Source of the DNA: JBMOLL01 sp049325415
GTDB taxonomy: Bacteria > Bacteroidota > Bacteroidia > Bacteroidales > GCA-2748055
Direction: 5' to 3'
NCBI GenBank assembly: GCA_049325415.1
Contig: JBMOLL010000048.1
Coordinates: 1-13,897 of the forward strand
DNA length: 13,897 bases
Shown in pieces: positions 7,457 through 13,897 of this stretch. The translations under genes were made by a program, and so were the position numbers. The notes under the pieces were generated by a model, which made no database searches, was not told the origin of the DNA, and saw only the letters and a program-made list of their open reading frames with translations. Each line of letters begins with the position of its first letter. Position 1 is the first letter of the stretch.

Positions 7457-7619
7457 GAAGATCTGTCCGCGCTGTCAGAGTTCCTTTGTGTGCACCGGAG
7501 AGAGCGATTGCTGGTGCGAGTCGGTGCAACTGCATAAAAAAGCGATGGTGGAGATCATGGAACTCTACACCGACTGTTTGTGCGAGAAGTGCTTGAGGGT
7601 GTATGAGGCAAAGGAATAG
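7449..7619 (+). CDS. Small cysteine-rich CWC-family protein
   Basis: A 56-residue protein starting MAEKICPRCQSSFVC and ending EKCLRVYEAKE. It has eight cysteines in CxxC-type pairs (C6/C9, C15, C21/C23, C43/C45/C48), including a CWC triplet at 21-23, which matches the Cys-rich CWC family. Such a protein probably binds Zn or another metal; its function is unknown. The ATG overlaps the last 8 bases of folB, so translation is coupled. I recall folB-CWC neighbours in other Bacteroidota, which supports this being a real gene despite its size. It is the last gene of the operon, followed by a palindromic repeat. Confidence 0.8.
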   Translation: MAEKICPRCQSSFVCTGESDCWCESVQLHKKAMVEIMELYTDCLCEKCLRVYEAKE

Positions 7620-7635
7620 TAAGGCACGAAATATT

Positions 7636-7717
7636 GCCACTAGGTCACCAGGCCACAAAGAAGCACCAGGAAAACTTTTTTCCTTCGTGAGCCTTATTGC
7701 TTTTGTGCTTTTGTGGC
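7636..7717. repeat. Imperfect palindromic intergenic repeat (REP-like), possible terminator
   Basis: The arms start GCCAC (7636-7640) and end GTGGC (7713-7717), and the two halves can pair with several mismatches around a centre near GGAAAActtttttCC at 7669-7683. The motif, built from blocks like CCAC-AAAG-CAC and CTTTTGTG, is of a kind scattered between genes in Bacteroidota. It sits at the end of the folB operon and may act as a bidirectional terminator. The T-run is inside the structure rather than after it. Confidence 0.6.
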
Positions 7718-7748
7718 TCATCCCTCCTGTCCTTGTCCCTTTCTTATA

Positions 7749-7763
7749 CTAATTATAAATTAG
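7749..7763. promoter_or_regulatory. Short A/T-rich inverted repeat upstream of aprB promoter
   Basis: CTAATT at 7749-7754 and AATTAG at 7758-7763 are perfect inverted repeats separated by 3 bases. The site lies about 43 bases before the aprB -7 element, a position where an activator or repressor could bind. In an A/T-rich stretch this could be chance. Confidence 0.25.
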
Positions 7764-7805
7764 CCCCTCCCAAATCTCCTTCCGTCCGGCGAAAAGTTTA
7801 TTTGT

Positions 7806-7828
7806 TAAGTTTGTGTTGAACCACAAAC
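7806..7828 (+). promoter_or_regulatory. aprB -7 element and inverted repeat at the transcript start
   Basis: TAAGTTTG at 7806-7813 is an exact Bacteroidota -7 match (TAnnTTTG), though no clear TTG was found 19-20 bases upstream. A perfect inverted repeat, GTTTGTG (7809-7815) and CACAAAC (7822-7828) with a 6-base loop, overlaps it and ends 12 bases before the aprB ATG. It might be an operator or a 5'-leader hairpin. No Shine-Dalgarno sequence is visible. Confidence 0.5.
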
Positions 7829-7840
7829 AAACTACTGACT

Positions 7841-8278
7841 ATGCCGAGTTTTGTCATCAACGAAAAATGTGATGGTTGCAAGGCCCAGGATAAAACGGCC
7901 TGCCAGTACATCTGTCCGAACGACCTGATGGTACTGGATAAGGAGAAGAATAAGGCCTATAACAGGGCCGTTGATATGTGCTGGGAATGCTACAGTTGTG
8001 TCAAGATCTGCCCCAACCAGGCCATCGAAGTGCGGGGCTATGCCGATTTCATGCCTCTGGGAGCTGTCGTTCAGCCCCTGCGCAGCACCGATTCCATCAT
8101 GTGGTCGGTTCGTTTCCGGAACAAGACCATCAAGCGTTTTAAGTTCCCGATCCGCACCACACCCGAGGGCAGCATCGATCCCTCCGGCGGCTTTGCCCAG
8201 AGCGGCGACGACCTGAAAAGCCCTGAACTGCGCACAGAGCCCGAATCGCTGGGTACCTCCCTCTATACCAAAAAATAG
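7841..8278 (+). CDS. aprB: Adenylylsulfate reductase beta subunit (AprB)
   Basis: A 145-residue iron-sulfur protein. AprB passes electrons to or from the FAD of AprA in the reversible conversion between APS and sulfite plus AMP. It holds two [4Fe-4S] clusters: C10-x2-C13-x7-C21-x3-C25 near the N-terminus and C47-x2-C50-x2-C53-x3-C57. The MPSFVINEKCDGCK opening and the PLGAVVQPLRSTDSIMWSVRFRN block (about 72-94), together with the C-terminal tail that wraps over AprA, are typical, and the length is normal. It is the first gene of the cluster, 36 bases ahead of aprA, so the two subunits are co-produced. Reductive versus oxidative use cannot be told from AprB alone. Confidence 0.96.
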   Translation: MPSFVINEKCDGCKAQDKTACQYICPNDLMVLDKEKNKAYNRAVDMCWECYSCVKICPNQAIEVRGYADFMPLGAVVQPLRSTDSIMWSVRFRNKTIKRFKFPIRTTPEGSIDPSGGFAQSGDDLKSPELRTEPESLGTSLYTKK

Positions 8279-8314
8279 GCGTACCCGATTGTCCAACTGC
8301 AAAATCACACATCC

Positions 8315-10195
8315 ATGAAAAGTGAACTGTTTGAAACGGTCCTGGTCGAAACCGACCTGCTCATCCTTGGTGGCGGAATGGCAGCCTGCGGTGCAGCTTA
8401 CGAGGCTTCGTACTGGGCTAAAAAGAATAATCTCAGGGTTACCGTGGTTGATAAGGCTGCCATGGAGCGCAGCGGTGCCGTGGCCATGGGGCTTTCGGCC
8501 ATCAACCTCTACCTGGGGCTCAAAAACGGTAAGAATACCGTCGACGATTACGTGAATTATGTGAAGAACGACCTTATGGGCATTGCCCGTGCCGACCTGG
8601 TGGCCAGTATTGCCCGCCATGTCGACTCCACCGTTCACCTCTTCGAGAAATGGGGACTCCCGATCTGGAAGGATGAGGAAGGTAATTATGTGAACGAGGG
8701 GAGGTGGCAGATCATGATCCACGGCGAATCGTACAAGAATATTGTTTCCGAAGCTGCCAAGAATGCCCTGAAGGAACTCGGTCCGAACGGCCAGTACTTC
8801 GAGAGGGTCTTTATCACCGAACCCATTATGGACGGCGATCGCTGCGTGGGTGCCGCCGGCTTCAGCGTCCGGGAGAACAAATTTTATGTTTTCAAGGCAA
8901 AAACTGTCCTCGATGTGATGGGTGGTGCCGTGCATGTCTTCCGCCCGCGCTCCGTGGGCGAAGGTCTGGGCCGCTCGTGGTACCCGCCCTTTAATTCCGG
9001 TGCCAGCGCCTATTTCACCATGAAGGCCGGGGCCGAGATGACCTGCCAGGAGGTGCGCTTTGTGCCGGTTCGCTTCAAGGATTCTTACGGTCCTGTCGGT
9101 GCCTGGTTCCTGCTCTTCAAGTCGAAGGCTACCAACGCTAAAGGTGAGGATTACATGGTGACCCGTGCCGCCGAGCTGGAGAAATGGGCGCCCTACGGCA
9201 CCTCGAAACCCGTGCCTGCCAACCTGAGGAACTACCTGATGCTGCTCGAACTGGAAGAGGGCAACGGTCCGATCTACATGCACACTGAAGATGCTATTAA
9301 AGCTCTCGTGGCCGAGATTCCCGATGAGAAAGAGGCCAGACGTAAGCTGAAGGAACTGGAATCCGAAGCATGGGAGGATTTTCTCGACATGACCATCTCA
9401 CAGGCTCTCAACTGGGCCGCGCATAACATCATGCCGGAGGAGACGCCTTCGGAGATCGCTGCCTGTGAACCCTACTTCATTTCATCACATTCCGGCGCTT
9501 CCGGTGCCTGGGTGAGCGGGCCGCAGGACCTTGCTCCGGAGGGCCATTTCTGGGGCTATGCCAACATGACCACCGTGAAAGGACTTTTTGCTGCCGGTGA
9601 TGCCTCTGGCGCCTCTTCACACAAGTTCTCATCGGGTTCCTTCACCGAGGGACGCATTGCCGCGAAAGCTGCGCTGGCCTTCATTGTCGATAACCCGGGA
9701 ACGGCACAGATCGGGGATGAGCGGATTGCCGAACTGAAGGAACGGATCCTGAAGCCGCTGGACACCTTCGATCAGCATATGGACTATGCCAATGATCCGG
9801 ATGTGAACCCCAACTTCATCAAACCGAAGATGTTCATGTTCCGCCTGCAGAAAATTATGGATGAATATGCCGGTGGAGCCTCGGTTGGCTTTAAAACCTC
9901 GAAGGCGCTGCTGGAGAAAGGGCTTGAATTTCTTGAATATATGAAGGAAGATTCCGAAAAACTGGCCGCCGCCAACCTGAACGAGCTGATGCGCTGCTGG
10001 GAAAACGTTCACCGCATGTGGCAGGCCGAATCGCACATGCGTACGATCCTGTTCCGCGAGGAGACCCGCTGGCCGGGTTACTATTTCCGCACCGACTACC
10101 CGGAGATGAAGGGCGACTGGGAGGCCTTTGCCAACTGCCGCTGGAACCCGGAGACCGGTCAGTGGGAAATGATTAAAAGAGAGTTAAAAGGCTGA
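8315..10195 (+). CDS. aprA: Adenylylsulfate reductase alpha subunit (AprA)
   Basis: A 626-residue flavoprotein of the fumarate reductase/succinate dehydrogenase superfamily, the catalytic subunit for APS reduction to sulfite and AMP, or the reverse. The FAD motif is LLILGGGMAACGAAYEA at about 15-31, followed by MERSGAVAMGLSAINLYLG (50-68). Residues matching the substrate pocket of the known enzyme appear kept: W222 in SWYPP, R253 in VRFKDSYGPVGAWFLLF, and H392 in ISSHSGASG, aligned by eye with W234, R265 and H398 of the Archaeoglobus enzyme. WQIMIHGESYKNIV (131-144) and the second flavin-contacting block LFAAGDASG (424-432) are also as expected. The pocket looks intact, so the enzyme is probably active. 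The gene lies between aprB and qmoA, with a 28-base gap to qmoA. No Shine-Dalgarno is visible. Confidence 0.97.
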   Translation: MKSELFETVLVETDLLILGGGMAACGAAYEASYWAKKNNLRVTVVDKAAMERSGAVAMGLSAINLYLGLKNGKNTVDDYVNYVKNDLMGIARADLVASIARHVDSTVHLFEKWGLPIWKDEEGNYVNEGRWQIMIHGESYKNIVSEAAKNALKELGPNGQYFERVFITEPIMDGDRCVGAAGFSVRENKFYVFKAKTVLDVMGGAVHVFRPRSVGEGLGRSWYPPFNSGASAYFTMKAGAEMTCQEVRFVPVRFKDSYGPVGAWFLLFKSKATNAKGEDYMVTRAAELEKWAPYGTSKPVPANLRNYLMLLELEEGNGPIYMHTEDAIKALVAEIPDEKEARRKLKELESEAWEDFLDMTISQALNWAAHNIMPEETPSEIAACEPYFISSHSGASGAWVSGPQDLAPEGHFWGYANMTTVKGLFAAGDASGASSHKFSSGSFTEGRIAAKAALAFIVDNPGTAQIGDERIAELKERILKPLDTFDQHMDYANDPDVNPNFIKPKMFMFRLQKIMDEYAGGASVGFKTSKALLEKGLEFLEYMKEDSEKLAAANLNELMRCWENVHRMWQAESHMRTILFREETRWPGYYFRTDYPEMKGDWEAFANCRWNPETGQWEMIKRELKG

Positions 10196-10223
10196 TATAA
10201 GGCTATTCCATAAATTTCTTACT

Positions 10224-11453
10224 ATGTCAGAACACAGCTTACCTGTTCTGGTGGTTGGAGGGGGGATGAGCGGCGTGACGGCAGCTACCGAGATTGCCGA
10301 GACGGGCCGGCAGGTGATCCTGCTGGAGGTGCTGCCCTACCTCGGCGGCCAGGTGATCCGGATGAATAATTATTTCCCCAAGCTCTGTCCGCCTGCCTGT
10401 GGCATGGAGATCAATTTCCGCCGGATCAGGCAGAACAGCCGCATCGCGGTGCTCACCGGGGCCAGGCTGGAGAGCCTCGGCGGGGAGAAAGGCAGGTTCA
10501 GGGCTGTGGTCGTGAAAGCGCCGCGCTTTGTCAACGACCGCTGTACGGCCTGCGGAAAGTGCACGGAGGTATGCCCTGTGGAAATTCCGGATGACTTCAA
10601 CGCCGGTTTCACGCAAATAAAGGCGATCCACCTGCCGCACCCGATGGCCTATCCCATGAAATACCATATCGACGGCTCCGCCTGTCTGAAAGACAGCTGT
10701 GCAAAATGCACGGAGGTGTGCAGCTATGGGGCGATCGACCTGAAAGCAAAAGAGGAAAGGACCGAACTGGAAGTGAGTTCGGTGCTCTATGCCACCGGAT
10801 GGCACAGTTACGATGCAGGGAAAATCGCTGAGCTGAAATACAACGAAAGCGCTGATATCGTTACGAATACGGAGTTCGAGCGCCTGCTGGCTGCTGCCGG
10901 CCCCGGAAAAGGCAAGCTCCTGCGCCCTTCCGACGGGAAGCCGGTGAAAGAGGTGCTGTTCGTGCAATGCGCCGGCTCCCGCGATGAGAACCACCTGCCG
11001 TATTGCTCGGCCGTTTGCTGCACCGCTTCGATGAAGCACGCACTGAATGTGGTGACGCTGGATAAGGAAAGCCGGTGCACGATCTGCTACATCGACCTGC
11101 GTGTCTCTGGCCGAAACGAGGATTTCCTGAAAAAGGTGGAGGCGCACGAGCGCATCAGCCTGAGAAGGGGTAAGGTGGCAAAAATTGTTACCGGGGGAGC
11201 TCAGCTGGAAGCTGTGGCCGAGGATAGTCTTTCCGGCCGGCGCATCACCTACTCCGCCGACCTGGTCGTGCTGGCCACCGGCCTGGTTCCGAATACGGAA
11301 CAGATCGGATTACAGAAAAATGACTATGGTTTTGTAATCGATGACGACGGCTCCGGGATCTTTGCCGCCGGCTGTACCCGCAAACCGCTTGACGTGTCGG
11401 CCTCGGTGAAGGATGTTACAGCCAAAGCCTTGAAAACCATACAGATAAATTGA
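10224..11453 (+). CDS. qmoA: Quinone-interacting oxidoreductase subunit QmoA (HdrA-like)
   Basis: A 409-residue HdrA-like flavoprotein. The FAD motif VLVVGGGMSGVTAATEIAE is at about 8-26. Cysteines C55/C59 lie in the KLCPPACGMEINFRR block, and two 4Cys sets follow: C107-x2-C110-x2-C113-x3-C117 and C154-x4-C159-x2-C162-x3-C166, plus the VQCAGSRDENHLPYC block and CSAVCC. QmoA is a soluble component of the Qmo complex, which passes electrons between the menaquinone pool and AprAB. Its place directly after aprA supports QmoA over a generic HdrA. Seven bases separate it from qmoB, so they are translated from one message. Confidence 0.93.
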   Translation: MSEHSLPVLVVGGGMSGVTAATEIAETGRQVILLEVLPYLGGQVIRMNNYFPKLCPPACGMEINFRRIRQNSRIAVLTGARLESLGGEKGRFRAVVVKAPRFVNDRCTACGKCTEVCPVEIPDDFNAGFTQIKAIHLPHPMAYPMKYHIDGSACLKDSCAKCTEVCSYGAIDLKAKEERTELEVSSVLYATGWHSYDAGKIAELKYNESADIVTNTEFERLLAAAGPGKGKLLRPSDGKPVKEVLFVQCAGSRDENHLPYCSAVCCTASMKHALNVVTLDKESRCTICYIDLRVSGRNEDFLKKVEAHERISLRRGKVAKIVTGGAQLEAVAEDSLSGRRITYSADLVVLATGLVPNTEQIGLQKNDYGFVIDDDGSGIFAAGCTRKPLDVSASVKDVTAKALKTIQIN

Positions 11454-11460
11454 AGTCACC

Positions 11461-13578
11461 ATGGAAAAAAAGACCTGCATAGCTGTCTGTACCGGTTGCA
11501 CGATTGGTGACAAAATCGATATAGCGTCCCTCGTTACAAGGGTTTCGGGGGATAAGAACGTGGCTTCCGTCATGAGCCACCCTGCACTCTGCTCAGAGGA
11601 GGGCTATCGCTTGCTGCTTGCCGAACAGGAAAAAACCGGGGCCCCATCGGTCCTGGTGGCAGCCTGCTCCCCACGATACATGAGCGACCGCTTTGCCATG
11701 CCGGAGCCGGTGATGATGGAGCGTGTGAACATCCGTGAACAGGTGGCCTGGATCTCGGAAAAGGGCGATGAAGATGCGGTGATGGCCGCAGCCGATTATA
11801 TCCGCATGGGACTGGCCAGGCTGGAGATGATCTCCCGGCCGCAGCCCTACATCCCCGCACAGGTATCCCGCGAAATCCTTATAGTGGGAGGAGGGATTAC
11901 CGGGATCACCGCCGCACTGGAAGGGGCGAAAGCCGGTTACCGCATCCATCTTGTTGAAAAAGAAGAAGTTTTAGGGGGATGGGCAGCCAGGATCTACCGC
12001 CAGACACCATACCAGATCCCCTATAAGCAACTGATGCCGCCCGTTATTAATGAAAAACTGGAGGCTCTGAGAAATGAAGATAAAATAAAGGTTTATACCT
12101 CCACCACCATTGAAAAGATCGGCGGAGAACCGGGAAATTTTAAGGTTACTCTGAAGAACGGTTCAGTATCTGAACTCAGCGTGGGAGCCATCATCCCCGC
12201 GATGGGAATGAAACCTTATGATCCCTCCAAACTGGGTCACCTCGGTTATGGCCGGTCGGAAAGGGTGATCACGAATGTTCAGTTCGAGAAGTTGATGAAA
12301 GAGGGTAAGGCCGGGGAACTCCCATCCAGGGTACTGTTTGTGCAGTGTGCCGGCTCACGTGATAAGGAGCACCTGCCGTATTGTTCGTCGTTCTGCTGCG
12401 GCACCTCGCTGAAACAGGCGAAATATATCCGGGAGACCAACACCGAAGCGAAAGTGTTCATTATTTATAAGGATATGCGGACACCGGGTCTGTACGAAGG
12501 CTTTTACAAGGAGGTCCAGAAGGATGATGGTGTTTACATGACCAAAGGAGAGATCGCCGGGGTAGAGGACGACGGAACCGAAGTGACGGTGAAGGTCAAG
12601 GATTCGCTGCTTGGTGAAGACATTTCTATAAAGGTGGATATGGTGGTTCTTGCAACGGGTGTGCTGCCGGCCGGGACCGAGGATCTGAACCTCGCTTACC
12701 GGCAGGGCAAGGGGATCCCGGAGCTGAAGTACCATTTCTCCGACTCCCATTTCATCTGTTTCCCATACGAGACGCGGCGAACGGGGATTTATGCCGCCGG
12801 TGCTCTGCGTGCCCCGATGGACATAGCGTCCAGCATGGAAGATGCCGGGGGAGCGATGCTGAAGGCCATCCAGTGTATCGAGTCGACCGCCAGGGGAGAG
12901 GCCGTGCACCCGCGTGCAGGAGATGTGTCGTATCCGAAGCTTTACCTCGACCGCTGCACCGACTGCAAACGCTGCACCGAGGAATGTCCGTTCGGAACGT
13001 ACGACGAAAACGCCAAGGGCACACCGATCGTAAATCCCGCCCGCTGCCGCCGCTGTGGCATCTGCATGGGAGCCTGTCCGGAGCGCGTGATCGGTTTCGA
13101 CGACTACTCGGTGAACAGTGTCTCGGCGATGATCAAGGCTGTGGAGATCCCCGACGAGTTCGAGGAGAAGCCGCGCATCCTGGCTTTCGTTTGTGAGAAC
13201 GACGCCTATCCTGCTTTCGACATGGCAGCGGCGAAAGGCCTGAAATACAGTACATATGTTCGTATCATCCCGGTGCGCTGCATCGGGTCGATCAACAAGG
13301 TTTGGATCTCCGATGCGCTGAGCTGTGGGTACGACGGTATCCTGCAGATCGGTTGCAAGCCCGGCGACGATTACCAGTGTCACTTCATACATGGCAGCGA
13401 GCTCACGGAGAAGCGGGGGGAGAACATCAGTGAAACCCTTGAAACGATGATGCTGGAGCCCGAACGGATCCGCACCGAGTTCGTGGAGATCACCGATTAT
13501 CACCGGATCCCGGAGATCATCAATGATTATGTGGAGGAGATTGAGCTGATGGGGCCGAACCCGTTTAAGGGGATGTGA
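11461..13578 (+). CDS. qmoB: Quinone-interacting oxidoreductase subunit QmoB (HdrA/MvhD-like)
   Basis: A 705-residue protein, slightly shorter than the roughly 750 residues I recall for QmoB in sulfate reducers. The N-terminal region has Cys-rich IAVCTGCTIGDKIDI and ends before an HdrA-like FAD domain with ILIVGGGITGITAALEGAK at about 139-157. The middle has VQCAGSRDKEHLPYCSSFCCG, the same block as in QmoA. Two 4Cys clusters follow (C499-C502-C505-C509 and C529-C532-C535-C539). The C-terminal part is MvhD-like, with FVCENDAYPAFDMAA, PVRCIGSINKVWI and QIGCKPGDDYQCHFIHGS. This FAD, Fe-S and MvhD order is characteristic of QmoB. The membrane subunit QmoC, normally next, is not in the window; a mobile element follows instead. 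Confidence 0.93.
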   Translation: MEKKTCIAVCTGCTIGDKIDIASLVTRVSGDKNVASVMSHPALCSEEGYRLLLAEQEKTGAPSVLVAACSPRYMSDRFAMPEPVMMERVNIREQVAWISEKGDEDAVMAAADYIRMGLARLEMISRPQPYIPAQVSREILIVGGGITGITAALEGAKAGYRIHLVEKEEVLGGWAARIYRQTPYQIPYKQLMPPVINEKLEALRNEDKIKVYTSTTIEKIGGEPGNFKVTLKNGSVSELSVGAIIPAMGMKPYDPSKLGHLGYGRSERVITNVQFEKLMKEGKAGELPSRVLFVQCAGSRDKEHLPYCSSFCCGTSLKQAKYIRETNTEAKVFIIYKDMRTPGLYEGFYKEVQKDDGVYMTKGEIAGVEDDGTEVTVKVKDSLLGEDISIKVDMVVLATGVLPAGTEDLNLAYRQGKGIPELKYHFSDSHFICFPYETRRTGIYAAGALRAPMDIASSMEDAGGAMLKAIQCIESTARGEAVHPRAGDVSYPKLYLDRCTDCKRCTEECPFGTYDENAKGTPIVNPARCRRCGICMGACPERVIGFDDYSVNSVSAMIKAVEIPDEFEEKPRILAFVCENDAYPAFDMAAAKGLKYSTYVRIIPVRCIGSINKVWISDALSCGYDGILQIGCKPGDDYQCHFIHGSELTEKRGENISETLETMMLEPERIRTEFVEITDYHRIPEIINDYVEEIELMGPNPFKGM

Positions 13579-13587
13579 GGGGAGAGG

Positions 13588-13626
13588 AGTGATAAGTGAT
13601 AAGTGATGAGTGATGAGTGATGAGTG
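13588..13626 (+). repeat. Tandem 7-bp repeat (AGTGATA/AGTGATG)
   Basis: Two AGTGATA copies followed by three AGTGATG copies (13588-13622) and a partial sixth (to 13626) begin 9 bases after the qmoB stop. Low-complexity heptads of this type occur between genes in Bacteroidota. It may mark the junction between native sequence and the mobile element. Confidence 0.85.
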
Positions 13627-13850
13627 GTCCCACCAGATCCCACCCCTGGCCCCTCCTCCGTCTCGCCTTCTTGTAGCTATGGAAGAGCAAGGGGTGGGAG
13701 GGGAGTGCTCGCCCCAATGAAGATGACATAATTAACCAGAGAGTCATCTTTCCTCCCTCCCACACAGGGGGAGGCCTTATGTTTGTAAAAGAACATAAGC
13801 TTCTATGTAAATAGTTAATTTTGGTTGTGAACAGACAACTAACTAAAAAC
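13627..13850 (+). ncRNA. Hairpin-rich stretch, candidate IS110 bridge RNA region
   Basis: The stretch between the heptad repeat and the transposase start is full of perfect or near-perfect inverted repeats: TCCCACCCCT (13638-13647) with AGGGGTGGGA (13690-13699), spanning a 42-base loop; AAGATGAC (13720-13727) with GTCATCTT (13743-13750); an 8-bp stem with one G-T pair at 13752-13759/13767-13774; CTTATGTT (13776-13783) with AACATAAG (13792-13799); and TTGGTTGT (13821-13828) with ACAACTAA (13835-13842). IS110 elements of the IS110 subgroup carry a structured bridge RNA in the left non-coding end upstream of the transposase. The ordered stem-loops fit that layout, but guide sequences, RNA ends and the left boundary cannot be fixed here. 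Confidence 0.4.
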
Positions 13851-13863
13851 ATGAAGCTTATGT
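13793..13863 (+). promoter_or_regulatory. Inverted repeat that could sequester the transposase start codon
   Basis: ACATAAGCTTC at 13793-13803 is the reverse complement of GAAGCTTATGT at 13853-13863, and with one bulged T the pairing extends through ATGT (13805-13808)/ACAT (13849-13852). The right arm covers both candidate ATG codons (13851 and 13860). The left arm can instead pair with the upstream CTTATGTT at 13776-13783, so two mutually exclusive folds exist. TATGTTTG at 13778-13785 and TAATTTTG at 13816-13823 both match the -7 consensus. Confidence 0.45.
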
Positions 13864-13897
13864 CAAGTAAAAGTAATGAATTAGATTTTAGTGGAGT
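13851..13897 (+). CDS. IS110-family transposase, N-terminal codons only (cut by window edge)
   Basis: The visible frame encodes MKLMSSKSNELDFSGV and continues past base 13897. Many Bacteroidota IS110-family transposases start with a short basic/polar stretch then LDFSG or IDFSG followed by I-x-VGIDVH, the start of the DEDD RuvC-like catalytic domain. The call therefore rests on about sixteen residues plus the structured DNA upstream and is tentative. Translation could start at 13851 or at the in-frame ATG at 13860. The element sits just after qmoB, where qmoC would be expected. Confidence 0.5.
   Translation, partial: MKLMSSKSNELDFSG

Larger units (their letters stand above)
13627..13897 (+). 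mobile_element. Left part of a putative IS110-family insertion sequence
   Basis: The structured non-coding stretch plus transposase start suggest the left end of an IS110-type element. IS110 elements often lack terminal inverted repeats and target duplications, so the exact left boundary, somewhere between 13579 and about 13640, cannot be set from one copy. The right end is outside the window. Confidence 0.4.

Noticed and set aside
7832..9283. Long open frame (483 codons) on the minus strand opposite aprB/aprA
   Set aside because: It mirrors well-supported aprBA on the other strand, has no recognisable motif and is rich in His, Gly and Val, as expected from the reverse complement of a G/C-rich gene.
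10239..11147. Minus-strand open frame of 302 codons opposite qmoA
   Set aside because: Antisense shadow of a conserved gene; no domain or start signal.
12355..13503. Minus-strand open frame of 382 codons opposite qmoB
   Set aside because: Antisense shadow of qmoB, with no recognisable family features.
13588..13626. Short regular repeats as a CRISPR array
   Set aside because: The units are 7 bases with no spacers; it is a simple tandem repeat.
13565..13852. Minus-strand open frame of 95 codons after qmoB
   Set aside because: It reads through the heptad repeat (HHSSLITYHSS) and hairpins; low-complexity product and no homology recognised.

Overview
The window looks like a chromosomal segment of a Bacteroidota bacterium. 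Three things point there: start codons generally lack a Shine-Dalgarno sequence; the clearest promoter-like sites match the Bacteroidota -7 element TAnnTTTG, one with TTG 20 bases upstream; and several neighbours (MBOAT/SGNH pair, DUF4595-like lipoprotein, SatD-like/DUF3307 pair, folB with a small CWC protein) have a Bacteroidota flavour. The organism was inferred from these features only; no database was searched.

Left part (1-2618, minus strand): a two-gene O-acylation unit, MBOAT acyltransferase then an SGNH-type envelope protein. A GIY-YIG nuclease reading frame follows in the same frame as the SGNH gene, directly after its stop codon and with no start codon of its own; it runs off the left edge. 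This part is visibly A/T-richer than the right half. Middle part (2619-7619): an intergenic stretch with a 25-bp imperfect palindrome, a lipoprotein gene, convergent glnS, then a tightly packed plus-strand operon satD-like / DUF3307 / folB / CWC protein, preceded by a good promoter embedded in palindromes.

Right part (7620-13578): a palindromic intergenic repeat, then aprB-aprA-qmoA-qmoB on the plus strand. These encode APS reductase and two subunits of its quinone-interacting electron-transfer complex, so this bacterium appears to have part of the dissimilatory sulfur pathway, which is uncommon in Bacteroidota. Neither sat nor qmoC is in the window. Just after qmoB come a 7-bp tandem repeat, about 220 bases rich in hairpins, and the first codons of what looks like an IS110-family transposase (cut by the right edge). 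The hairpin-rich stretch is where an IS110 bridge RNA would be expected.

Points I consider most worth a second look: the start-less GIY-YIG frame behind a stop codon, the SatD-like protein that resembles a class III nucleotide cyclase domain joined to a helix-turn-helix, the apr-qmo cluster cut off by an IS110 element, and the candidate bridge RNA with a start-codon-sequestering inverted repeat.
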